A stretch of 64,000 bases of DNA, taken from Linyphia triangularis (taxonomy: Eukaryota > Arthropoda > Arachnida > Araneae > Linyphiidae). A program made the translations under genes and the position numbers. This document shows, piece after piece, positions 12,801-26,359 of the stretch (positions within the stretch are counted from its first letter, which is position 1; every line of letters begins with the position of its first letter). The DNA is taken from the NCBI GenBank assembly GCA_963978545.1, contig OZ021724.1:30369933-30433932 (forward strand), read 5' to 3'. The notes beneath the pieces are model-generated. The model saw only the letters and a program-made list of their open reading frames with translations. It made no database searches and had not been told where the DNA came from.

Positions 12801-15800
12801 TTATACTGGTTATTTCTAACCTCTTTAAAATCAATTATTATCTAATTAACAAAAGTTACGATGCATTTTATTTTTTAAATGCAGGAAACTGCACAGAAAA
12901 GTTTGATTTCAAGAATCAATGTTCAGGATAATTGCAACTGGCATACAATATTTTACCTTTACCAGGGTGGCCACAAAATTCAGGAAAAAAAGTTTCCTGA
13001 CAATTCCCCGACAGATTTCTAAAAAATTCCCCAATTTTAAGGCAAACTTTTTTTCAAATTTCCACAATTTTCTTAAGTTTTCCAGATGTCTAGACACCCT
13101 GATCAAATAGAACATGTATGCTAAAGAGATATGTAATTAAAAAAAAAAATAGTTTTGATGGTAATGAAAAGTTTAAATTATTCCGTAACATTAAACTTCT
13201 AATGGCCTAACATTACAAATCTCCACGTAAATAGCGCCAAAACATGGATGAACGTTCCTTAAACAATACAAAATGTCCCCGTTTTTTTCCAGAATCGGAA
13301 AGCTCTCTGACAGTTCCCCGATTTCCAGGTTCCGTGGCCACTCTGTTTACACCTTTTTCAAAAGAGGTTAAGAAAACGTTGGATGCAATTACTCTTATAA
13401 AATCATACATAGATATCTTGATACTTTTTTTTAATTAAGCAATAATTCATGATACATTCATTATAGTACAGTCAACTCACGATAGCTCGAAGTTCAAGGG
13501 ACTGACCAAATTCTTCGAGTTATCGGAAGTCAATTGTAAGTTATTTTCTATTCAAGGCATATTCTTGGGACCTAATGAAAACTTCAAGATAAACAAATAT
13601 TTGACTTATAAGACTTCAATTTATTGCGAGTTGACTGTATTTGTATAATTTACACTATATATAAGATATTTATGGCAAGATCAAGTAAAAACACTTTAAC
13701 ATACTAGAATAGGTAATGTATATCATAAAAAAAATGTAGGAAAGAAGTAGAAGGAAAGAGAATTTTGTCAGTCAACTACATAAAATCTGTATTTTGTATA
13801 CAAGAACAAATCCCATTTGTCTTGAAAGTCAAAAAAGTAAAATTAAGGTGTACATATTTAGAAAATAATGCACAATGTACAATGAATGTAAAATGATAAT
13901 AGGTGCAGTGATAAAAAGGCTATACACAGAAGGCGAGAATTATTTGTATGACTCTTATTGATTTCTAAGCAACATAGTATTAGCCATTCTCTTGTTAATG
14001 AATGATAAATCAGTTTAAATAATTGAGTAGTTTTATTCTTACATTCAAAGAACTATTGCTGATGTTTTCAATACATTCCATTTTCTTTGGCAATAAAAAG
14101 AATGTTTACTTTTTTAGAATTTTTTTTTAAAATGGAGCAGATATGTTATAATTTGCTTTTATTAACTGCACTACAATAATTATCAAATTTTAATAATTAT
14201 CAAATTTTTTTAATTCAATTAGGCTCATATTTAAATTTATCTTTATATAACCAAAAATAATGATATTCAATGAAATATTTAATCAATGTGGTCCATGTTT
14301 GTAGGGAAAGTGTAAAAAAAGAAGCCTAATTAGCATTATCAAATCGTAAGTAATCAAACGGTTTCTGATATGCAAATCTAGGCTAAGTCTTTTAACATTG
14401 AATCAAGAGCTTTGCACAAAGTGGATTTCTGCAAAACAGCATTTGATTTCAGTGTGCAAGGACTCAAATCAGCTTGTTATGGTTTTGAAGTTTCATTTGA
14501 AAGAATCTGTGAAGTGGCGATTCATCGGCCATTTAGAAGCAGGGCAGCCAAATATCTGAAAATTTCAAGACAGACAACTTTATGTAATGGAATCAATTTT
14601 AAAATGACGGAACTGTTATAAGAAGACCTGGACAAGGTCGTAAACAAATGGCAACTGCTTCTAAAGATTGATATATGACAATAACTGCCCGTCCTACAGA
14701 AAGTCTACTGCTCACTAGTTAAGTTCAGAGCTTGTAGCCGTCACTGGAAGTGTTGTATCATGGCAAAAGGTATATAGAAGGCTTAATGAAAAAGGTCTAT
14801 ATGCCAGAAAGCCAAATGTATGTGTTTCATTGTCTTCACAAAAAGATGGGTAGCTTTAATTAGTGCAAAGAACATCAGAACTGGAGTGAACACCAATGGT
14901 TCTATTTTCTCTTTACTGAAGAGTCAAGGTTTATTTTTGCAGGCAATTCTAAATGTGTTTATATCTGGAGAGAGTCGGGAACACGAAATTATCCTTTGAA
15001 CATTATGGAATGTGATCGTTTTGGCAGTGGAGATGTGTTGGTATGGGGAGGGATAATGATCGAAGGATGTATGTCACTGCATGTTTTCAACAGCAGATCT
15101 GTGACCTGTCAGAGAAATCGGGATGAGGTCTTACAGCCTTTTTGCAAGACTTTTCAGATGGATCAGACTTTTATTTATGGATGATAATGCTCGTTCACAT
15201 CAAGCAAACCTCATTGACAAATTACTTGAAAGTGAAGACATTGAGCAAATATTGTGGTCAGCAAAATCTCCTGATCTTAATCAGATAGAGAACTTATGCT
15301 ACTGCCTTGGGAGAAATTGCATGCAGACACCCTTCTCTAACAGATATAAATGCTCTGAACATGGCATTACAGGAAGAGTGGTGCTTAATTCCCCAAACTG
15401 CGGTTAACAATGTTATTGCCAGAATGAAAACACGTGGTGATATGTGTGTACAAGTCAGAGGAGATCAAGCCCCACATTAAATTTACAAAACTTAATTTTT
15501 TTCTGAACTCTCTTTGTCACATTGTATTACTATTTTTAATGATTCATGCTACAATTTTATATTACATGCAGTGCCTTTAAACTTTCCTTCTGTATTTAAT
15601 GGAATTTCTGAAATGATACATAATGTTATGTATCATTCCAGAAAAATTCATAAAATTATAGTACGCAGTTTCTAAGAAATTTGTGAATTCATGCATGTAA
15701 AGATAATTTTGGACTAGTGTAGTTTACAGCAATACAGTAGAAAAATGAACAGGAAGTTCCGGATTCTAATCATTGGTTTGATTCTAAAACTCGATTCGAA

Positions 15801-18800
15801 ATTAGTTAGGGTCTTTTAAGGAAAACAGGGAAGGGGAACTTTTAGGAAATGACTCACGATAAAAATACCACTTTGTAGAAAATTTTATACTCTTTAAAAT
15901 GACACCAAGTAACCAAATTAAAATATAGGCATGTATGTTTTATGATTTTGGAACATGTACATTTTCAACTTTTAACTCAATTTTCACCTTTCTCAATTAT
16001 ATTTTACAAACCATACTTGGAAGCTGCATTAAGTTCAGAGTAAATAAGTTGAATTTTATGCTTTTGTTTTGATAATAGAGGTAAAAAGCAAGGTTAATAC
16101 CTCAAATAGTAAAATCTTCAAAATTCTTTAAATTCCAAAGCAGTTAATATTTCAAAAATAAAAAATACAGGTTCTTACATTTGTCTACCAAATTTCCAAA
16201 TCTGAGGTGGTGGGGTGACGAGCCAGTATGCTTTGGCTGGAAACCCTTATAGAAAGGTATGGATGATCAGGGCACAAACAGTTAACAAAAGTTTGAAGAG
16301 GATGAGATTAAAAATTCTTTATTACAATGTTCAAGAAGAAATATATATATAGCCTTATTTTGTTGGTTGATAGAAATTCTGCTATATATCACATCCCGGA
16401 ACTTTCCACACAAATTATACAGGTTAATTATGTACAAATCCTTAATTTTAAAATATGCATTAAGAAGTTTCTTCAAAGCTAGGAGGCTCTGACCCCCCCC
16501 CCCCCCACAGATTGCTATACAATCCTCTTGGTTCGCAAAGCGAACCCAGCTCAATTCGCTTGCTTCAAAATGAGGCATTTAATGCTGCGTAACCAAGAAA
16601 ATCCTTGAAAAGTGATATTGTTCCATTAAACTTTAAACATTGGATTACTTATGGTGCACTATAATACTTATAACGCCATTATCCTACTGCTTAGGTGAAG
16701 ATGCATTAAGCAGGGACAGTGGGGCAACGGAGTCGAACGTCTTTGGAAAACCATAAAAATAAACGTACATATATTTAAAATCTCATATATATATCTAAAA
16801 AAAAAAGATCAGTTATTTCAATGAACAATTAAAATTTGCAGACTGGTTTCGCATATAACAAAAAAATAATTAAAGTTGCACGTCGAAATTTCTTAATGAA
16901 GGAATATAAGCAATCACATGTTTGCATTATCTTTTTTGTGATACTTAAATTTACGGTTTATCTAGAATGCTGAAATTCTTATTCAATTTACTGTGAATTT
17001 TCAGCATAGAAACCTCAATATTCTTAATCGAAATTCTGTGCTCAGTTTTTATCGACATATATCCGGAAAACGTTCACAAATAAATATGCTAAGATTATTG
17101 CCGAATATAAACAAATCTGGCTTAGTTTTAATAGTTGCATAAGAAAGAGAGTTTTGCAATTCAGATTTACTGTAAGGTAAATACTTTTTCCGAAAAGTCT
17201 GGTTTATCCGGAATTCTAATCCAAAAGAAATGTACACATCTTGCATCATATATCAAGACATTTTAAATGGGCGCTAATTTGTATTAGTAATAAGGAAAAC
17301 AATATAGCGTATCCAAATTGTTGGCTGTTGCCAGATGTATTAGTCAAATTTCAAAAGATAAATCGTGATTGGCTGGGTTGCTGAATATGGAAAATCGGGC
17401 ATGAAGTACATTCAGAAGATTGGTGATTGAATGTTTCAAGTCGTTGGCATTCTATTCACAGAAATACAGCCGAATCGGGGCGGCACGCAAGAGAATTATA
17501 TACATAGATATGAGAGGAATTAATAAGAGATACATTAAGAATTATTTGTATCAAGCAATACAAGTACAAGACAAAATTTTTATTTCTCTTGAACAGAAAC
17601 TAACTACAGTTAGCGTTGCTTTTCTAACATGCACCGCCAATAAACAAAATTTAAAAACTTCCGAAAAGAATAAGATGAAAAAAAAAACAGAAAAAAACCC
17701 AAAAAACTCACCCATTTCATTTCCAACTTTATCGTGGGCACTCTCCAAATCCTCCCCATTCCGATACGAAGACGTGATCACAGTCCCATTTGTGGCATAT
17801 GGCATAGTCCTATCTGCGTTCTCATTCACTGTGTCCAAATTCTCCATCTCCACGTCATCACTCTCAGGGTGAACAAAGTCTGTCGTGGAGGAGATCTCGT
17901 CGCACGAGTTCCCATTCACGACCTCACCGTTCATCACCCGATTGGCAGCGTTCATTTCTTCGATGGACGACAGAACAGTCTGGTTGTTGTTCACATTGTT
18001 GTTCTCGGCAGGCTTGAGCGAGATGAATGTGGCTGGACTGGAGAGCGGGGAATGACACCTGTTGGGTGACAGAGCGGGTGATGTTGTTAGGGTTGGTCTG
18101 TGGTAGGAGTAGTTAGGGCTCAAGCTTGGGGAGTTGCTCTGTGACCTTGGGCTCTTGGTTGGACGGACTTCACTGTCTGTTCCATTCACCATCTCGATGA
18201 ACTGGCGGCACTTTAGCATGAAGAGAAGGTTGGGGTTTTGTTCCAGGAGCTCGGGATAGAGGTTCTGAGTTGTCTGGATTGCCTCACCCATACGGCCAGA
18301 CAAGACTAGCTTTTGGATTCCTGAAGGATAAATGCAATTGTTTAGAAACTGATAAATTTTTTACTTTCAAATTACCCATATGCAGAGTTTGTCAAAATGC
18401 GTGAACACGCATTGGCACATCATGGTTAAATTTTAAAAAATAATCCTCCATATTATAAAATTAGAGATCCTCCTAGCCGTTTTTCAAAGGGTGGCGCTAT
18501 CTCCCTGCCTTTATCCTTTGAAAGTAGCGTCTTTTTCTGAAAAAAAAGTTAAATTGTTGTTTATTTTCCAACGGAATGCAATATGCGGATCACCCCCTCT
18601 GCTTATTGCATCCTCCGAAATCGCCTGTCATGCATGCATATTCCTGTTCAAACGTGCCTCGCACAGATCAGTGACTGACTGAAGTCATTGAATGGCTGCT
18701 GATACCACGTGTCCCATTAGTAGGTGGATTACAGGGGGTCGTCCCACAATTTCCAAGTGCCATTTCGTACTTTCCTTGATTAAGTGCATTTTGCCTGCTT

Positions 18801-19420
18801 TTTACCATGCCTTCTTGCACAAAATAGAGAAAAAAGGTAACCTCATGTATGAATTCATGGAAAATGTAAATTAACACTATGTCGTCTGCATGTCTAATCA
18901 GGATTCTTTTTTGGCACTGGTAGAACTGATTCAGAAGTTCAGATTGTTTTGCCTGCATTTTTTCAACGTTTTCGGGATATCGTAAAATCTGCAAGTTTTA
19001 CTTTTCCGTCATTTGCGCGATAATTTTCGTAGTGTTGCAAGGCATTTTCGATAGTTTTCGCAGCATTCGCCCAATAGTTTCAAGGGTCACCAACGTGGTG
19101 TCACCGAATGGCATAGTGTTATTAGTTAATTTAAGGTTTATAGATTGCAAGTGTTTTAGCAAGCATTTATAAAAGCATATTTCCACTCTGATATGTGAAA
19201 TCGTGCATCACTGTTATTGTTGTAGTTATTAATTTTGTCAAAAAACTTATTTTGCTTTAGTTTAAAAAATACCTTTTGGAAATATTTAACTGGCAAACAC
19301 GGTCCATATGTTAACATAGAATAATAAAAGTATTGTTTTTTGTCGAAAATCCCTCCCCCTACTTTCTTTAAATTTCTCCACGTTTTGGAACATCCTGATT
19401 TAAAAGTGCTGTAATTAAAG

Positions 19421-19457
<37 letters not shown>

Positions 19458-22400
19458 ATCGTCTAGAAATAATATATAAGAAACTTATTCTTGTATGAGA
19501 ATGTTGATTGAAACTTATACTTGTCCAAAAGTAAAATTGGATATTACAAAATCATTATACAAACCTAGTTAAATGTCACTTTTATAAATTGCAAAGAGAA
19601 ATAAAAAGTACATCAGTGCAAAATATTTACAAATCACATTAATATAAATTACATAACAGAGTAAACATATTTGAGATTAAGATCAAGTTAATATCTCATA
19701 CTTTGCCTATTTTTCATTGCTTTAACATCTTCTGTAAAGGCTTGGCCTGTGCTCTGAGCAAATGCTTCAGCTGCTGCGCTGTAGCCATGATGAACAAGAT
19801 ATGTTTGAACAATTCTGGAAAATTTTAGGACAAATGGCAATTGAAGGGGTTAGAAATGCAAGCCATCAAATAGATACAGCATGTTAGATCAAAATAATAA
19901 ACTATTGAAATGGCTGATTAAAGAAAATGTATAGTCGAGAAATCAATAAACATAAGTTTAGAATTTAATTTTAAAATTAAATGTAATTTATTTTAATAAT
20001 TAAAGTGACAGAATATGGAACATCTGTACCTGTGCAAGGTTTTTTGCCACTCTCCTTGCTTATCAATAACCGGGAATCGCTCAATGATTAGCTTTGTGCG
20101 CTTTTTCATTTCCTTCAATACAGAATGAAAAGTTGAATATAAAATTTCAAATTTTATATTAACACATGAATATTAGTGAAAAGTACACAATTGATATACA
20201 GGGTTTCTGCCAATCTTAAATGTCCCAAATCCCTGACTTTTCATGACTTTCCATGACTGAAGCAAATGATTTTCCATGACTCAAGAAATCACATTAAAAA
20301 CATTGAACCTGACTCAAGAATTTTATTATTTTACTAACGTAACATAGTAAATTTTACTAACGCAACATAGTAAATAAATTATTGTACATGATTGTAAAAT
20401 GATTACTATAAGTTTTATATTGAGTAAAAAATCCTCATTTCATGTAAGTAAACTAAGCATAGAAAAATAATACAGTAAAGGTGTTTAAAACAGAGCGAGG
20501 TGCGTAGCAGAGCTATTAAGGGTAAATAAAACCGGAAAAAAATTTGATGGAATCAATTTGAAATATTAAGGAATTTAGGATTCTAATATATTCTGTTAAC
20601 AGAAAACACAAGGCAAGAAGAAAAATATTCATGTTTGTAAAGGATGCAGTTAGATTGAAGTTGAAGAATTTCTTTTTAACAATAAGGATGCGAGCTGCCG
20701 CGCTGCTAAGTTATAGAATAACTAAAAATCTGACAGAAATAATACGTAAATAATTAGGGTTCTCATACATTGTGTTGACAAAAAACAAGTTTAAAAATAA
20801 CCATGCTAGTAAAGGATTCAGTCAGATTGAAGTTATACGAACGGCAAGCGTAAGCGACTGTCGGCAGAACAATGGAGAGGCACCGCTTGCGTTAAGGTGT
20901 ACATTGATTACAACGGAAGAATGGGTCCGGCCGGCAATGATGAACATGAGCGTCTGGACGAAACAATTTGCCACTTCATCTTACCGCTTCCCCCAGACAT
21001 TAATTTTCGTTCACCGTCCATTACAAGATTTTCGTGACTTTGATTTCAGAAGTTCAATACATTCCATTTTTATGGAATGACAAATATAATGATTTTAAAA
21101 ATATCGTTTTGATTTTACATTAATTCAAAAATGTTTTATTTGGACGTATAATTTGAGAATTTTGGTTTTAGATATATCATCTTGTAGATGATAATCACTT
21201 AAAATGAAGCGCCGTAGCTAGTTCAAATTTTACGCAATTCCTTTATTTTTCCAGAATAGTGAAATTCCCTGTTCTGTCGCCACCCTAGATATCTACAAGA
21301 TACTTTTCCAATAAATGCAGAGGAATAGGTACTCACCTTATATTCAGTAACGAAGATACGTCGAAACCAAAAGAAACAGCGAAAAATAATTTTCTATTCT
21401 TAGATATTTCAGGTGTTAAAAAAGCTAATCAATCTTTAATAATAAGTAAATATTTGAAGAAGGAATAAGAAAATATAAGTAAATTAAATAATCAAAAATA
21501 AAATGTTTTGGTATCAACAATGGGGATCCCCAACAATGTAAACCAGTAGTCCCCCCCCCCCACACGGATTTAAAAACCAAAAGCAAAGATTATCAAATTA
21601 ATTTATTTCAGTTCTTACGTTAATTTTTTTTTTCACCGGAAACTATTTGTGTGATGTCACAAGTTTGGAGTTCAGAAATTCTTTTCATTGGCCGAAGTTT
21701 TTAACTGTAACCGTTGTTTCTATCAATAAAGTAAATAAAAAAGCAGATGAATGATGAATCGTCGAAGTAACAACGAATCGCGATCATGGCGTTATGACGT
21801 CATAGTCACGTGATTTTGTGTAAGATTTTTAGGAATCCATGATATTCACTGTTTTTCCATGACTTATAGGCTTTTTTTGTTCAAAATCCATGACTTTCCA
21901 TGACAAAATTTACCCAATGTCTAAATTCATGACTTTCCATGATTTTCCCTGACTTTCCATAAGCGCGGAAACCCTGGATATAGTTAAAAGTTTAAACAAG
22001 TACCATTATTGAAATTGGTACATCGAATCAAACAAGAGAAATCAAATGTGAATTTCCTAAAGAACCTCATATTCTCCTCCTTCCCCCGAGAAATCTAAAA
22101 TTAAATACTATAAACTATGCATGAAGTAGTATTATTTTCATATTAACCCAAGCTTTTTTAATACCGATAAAACAACATTCAAGACCAATAAATACATATG
22201 GGTTGATTCAAAAAGTTGAAATTTATAAAAAGGTATTTCATAAAAAGGAAATTTAATACCTCTGTGTTACAAACAGAGAGAAAGGGAACATTATAAAAGT
22301 AGTACCTTCATCATGTCTTCGATATCAAAAACAAACGGCGACTGTCCGAAATTTGCATCAACGACTTCCCCAGGTGTCTGAAGACCAACAGTAGGATAAA

Positions 22401-25400
22401 GATTAGGCTACAAAGACAAATAATTTAAATAAAAGAATCACAATAACTGTAATGAAACAAGCCAATACACTGCAAATAAATTATAACATACTAACGTTGG
22501 AATTTCCAGATTAAAGCAATTTTTAAGGGCCAAAATGTTTTTCATGCATTATTAGAAAATAAAAAAGCATTTCAATTAAAAAAAAAAACCAAAAAAAAAA
22601 ACCTACTTACGTATGTAAAGTTGTTTGTTTCGTTCTAAATGTTTTTGTACTTACAAATGTAAGTAAAAAAAAGCACAGAAATGCAAAATACACGCCTGTC
22701 ACTTCTCCTTTCAAATATCTTAACCACAAGCTTAAGTTCAGAAGTATTGATGATATTTCTAAGCGAAATAATTGTTCACAACTTGCAGTGTCAAACAAAA
22801 TATTATGAGATTATTACTAATAAAAGCCCAGTGTCAATGTCCAAGTGGCTGTTTTAAATTTCCAAATTTGCTTCTTAGATGTCTAATTAAATCTGATAAG
22901 AGCTCTTAAGTGATTATGGACAAACTTTTGCCAAGTCTGCAACTAATTAAAAAATGGGCCCTTTATTAAATGGAACACATAGAATCGGCAATTAAAACGT
23001 ATATAACCAATCAGAACCCAAAGAGGAACTTATTAAAATTTTGTTAAAAAAAAAAAAAAAAAAAAAAAATATCTATGTATGCAAAAATGGAAGACTAAAA
23101 TGGTAACATTTTTAACAAGTAAGTCACTATTAATTAGTCACAGAACTTTACATATCAGATCAAAATCGTAAAATAAAGTGAGTTTATTTGAAAACAATGA
23201 GTGCATTCATTTACTGTTATATTAAGTTAAATTTAGTTTCTCATAAATAATTGGCATAAAACCACATTTTGAGATAGTCACATAAAAAAATATACTTAAA
23301 AATAAATAAAATAAATTGATAAAAGTAAACAAAAAATTTAAGATAATTTTTTTACTGTTACATTCACCAGATGTAGAAAGTAATGCAATCCATTTCCAAT
23401 AAATACACAAATCACATTAATATTTGATATGCTGAAAATTGCATTTAGTATCTGTATGTTCGCCTCAAACTTCTTGATATATGATTGCAATAATACAAAT
23501 ACTTTGGCATCTAAAATTATTTAATTTCTCATTCTCTAAATCAGATAAAAATCTTTGCACCATAACTTAAATGAATACCACTTTCAGTCGATGGAAAAAA
23601 AAAAAAAAAAAGCTTACCAATCCTTTCAACATAAATGTGACAGTACAGGTATCAAATATAGGGATGAAGAAAAACCAAGGACTGTCCTCGGCAAACAGAG
23701 ATGAAAGAGGTCACCTTATAACAATGCAGACTTCAAAGCTTATGCAAAATCTAAACTTTTCATTGTTGAAATTAACTCATGTCAAAATATGATTTTTTCA
23801 GATTAAATTTCTGCATTAAACGGTTGAGACCCCCCCCCCCCCCTGAAATTTGTACGAGTTCCACATTTAATTAGTAATTTTTTTAGTCATTAGTAATATA
23901 ATCTAAATCAAGGGAGGGAAAAAATAGCCGAGTTTAAATTTTAGAAGCAGCAAATTGCAATCAAAATAAGACCTTAATTAGTGAAAATTGAAAAGACGAT
24001 TAGCTATAATAACTTTGGTTTTTGAGGTGGCAAATATATTTTCACTGGAAATTTGTAAAATTTAAAGTTCTATTGGTGAAACTCGGACCCACCCCTTCCT
24101 AAAAAAAATCTTTACATTGCGTAGGTAATCCATACAAGTTGGCAGATCTGAAATAATTATATCACACATACATAGTTAGTTATCTATAGTTGCATGTACC
24201 TTTTTACTTACAGGGAGATCAGTAAATGCAATTCCTAGATGATGTCCATTTTTGGTATAAAAGCAAATGTTATCAATGAAATTCACACCACAGCCTATAA
24301 CATCTCCAGTTGTGAATGTTGGACCATAGGGCTGACCGGTACCACTGGAGCAGAAACTGTGTCCATCATCTCCATGGTAACCATATGAATGTTTGTCCCA
24401 GCCTAGTAAACAGAAGAAACAGTTTAACTATAAAATATCAAAAAGTTAAGCAATAATTGATTATATAAGAGATTTATGGGACCACTTTTTTTTTTAATAT
24501 TCATTTTATTATAAGTTTGTTTTGTTAATCAATAGAAATTATTTTTTCTTCATAAGAATAGGTTTTCAGTGGCCTGGTGAGTAAAGACACTGAGCTCATG
24601 GGTTAGGTCGGGCCTCATCAATTAAGGGTTTACATGATAATGGAGGGGGGAGGGAGGGCTGGTGCACAATAAATAGGCCGTAGCAGTGATGCAGTTTTGA
24701 AGGATTTATAAAGAATAATTGATTTAAAAATTTAAATTTCCACCTTCAAAGCAATTTAAATCCAATATATAAAGCAAAAATAAAACAATAGGTACCTATA
24801 ATTTATGCTTATTGTTTTAAGATGCTTTTGCAATATATTAGGCTGGTTATATGATCAGGAATATATACAATCATATCAACAATCATAATATATAATAATA
24901 TAATCAATCATATAACAATATAATATCAACAATCATAGTGTACCATCCTCTTTCACTCGTGGATAACTAATTCCAATGAAGTGACAAAACATTTTTTTTT
25001 TTTTAACATGGTGAATTTTCCTTTCGATTTTATTTCATGATATTTGTAAAACAAAGCTTTTTCTTCATATGTTAAGAGGTTCCAACAAATACAAATTTAA
25101 TTTACATTCTATTAGATTCTACGGATGTTATACGCTCATTTCAATCTTTTCTCTGTTAAGTCTAATAACTTGATAAAATTATTCATAAATAAGCAAGTTT
25201 GTAGCTTGTTCTTTGCACATAAACAAAACACCTGATTTCTTTATCATAACAGTACAATTAATTCCAACTGCAAAGATTTAATGACACTTTTTCAGTATTC
25301 AGATGTGATCTATTGCCTTGGACAGGCAAACAGTCTATCAATGTGACATTTCACTGCTTGGGAGTAAAATGTATTATTTAAAATATTTTATTGCAATTAA

Positions 25401-26321
25401 TTATATAAGTCATATTGAAGTTATTTATAGTTAAAAAAGGTATCTTTATCAGAATACTTTTTGTAATAAACACCAGTTACACAAATTCCTGATTTTACGT
25501 AGAATGACCTGGTATTGTTTAATTTGTTTTGTTAAGCTTAGATAAAATTTCATAATTTTTAAGCATTCTATATTTAAAATAGATGAAACTACTTCATAAA
25601 TATCAGCTGTTTTGTGGGACATACTTTTGGAAAACAGACATGGCAATACATTAAAATTATGTATCCATTTTACCTGGTAGTCTATTCATATTCACACCTT
25701 GAGAAGAAAGACCTACACCCATATACCTAAAAATTATAAAATAAACACTACAATCAAACATCTAATATATTTGTTAAGTTCTTACAAGCTCTTTTACATT
25801 TTTTAAAAACCAAAAAGAGTAAAGCGAGGAATCGCAAAAGGATATTAGAAATTTTTTAATAACATAAAACATAATTCAAATAAATACAGGGGTCTAACCA
25901 GTATTTTTTACATTTCCATTTTTTGCAAAAAATTATTAATTTTCTGAAAAATTTCCAATTATATATATTTTGAGCATATGGTTTGGCATCCATGACGTCC
26001 CTTCCTTAAAACAAACATGTGGGCAAGCGAGCCGTTTTTTCCTTTTGGCATAAAATAAACTTTGTAATCGGTCTGTTTTCAAACTGGAAATAGTATTATG
26101 AAGGTTCCGTTTTTTTGACATGGCATTTTGTGAAAGGTCAGTTTGTTGGACATGGAATTTTGTGAAGGGTCCTTAAAAGGACCCAAATTTCCTTCTGCAT
26201 AGACCCCTGTATAAAATATATATATTTTTGGAAGAAAATTGAGAAATCATGAAATATTTTTAGTCATGAATACCAAATTGAACAATACATTAAAAAGACT
26301 ATCAAAAAACACAAATTAATG

Positions 26322-26359
<38 letters not shown>

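Larger units (their letters stand above)
11799..17711. other. RanBP9/10 intron 8 (5.9 kb)
   Basis: The intron between exons 8 and 9. It holds the TIR elements at 12963-13345 and 13469-13637, a Tc1 relic at 14395-15480, a hairpin at 15605-15644 and a C-run near 16493. Stretches 11799-12960, 13640-14390 and 15700-17711 show nothing recognisable beyond AT-rich DNA and a short TA microsatellite near 12510. Confidence 0.6.

Noticed and set aside
17551..17711. C-terminal read-through of RanBP9/10 exon 8 into intron 8
   Set aside because: The T-rich intron gives a hydrophobic translation, but a strong GTGAGT donor and the in-phase conserved exon 9 show it is spliced.
17420..18069. Plus-strand ORFs of 150 and 111 codons opposite RanBP9/10 exon 8
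   Set aside because: They are antisense shadows of exon 8 and its intron; no recognisable product.
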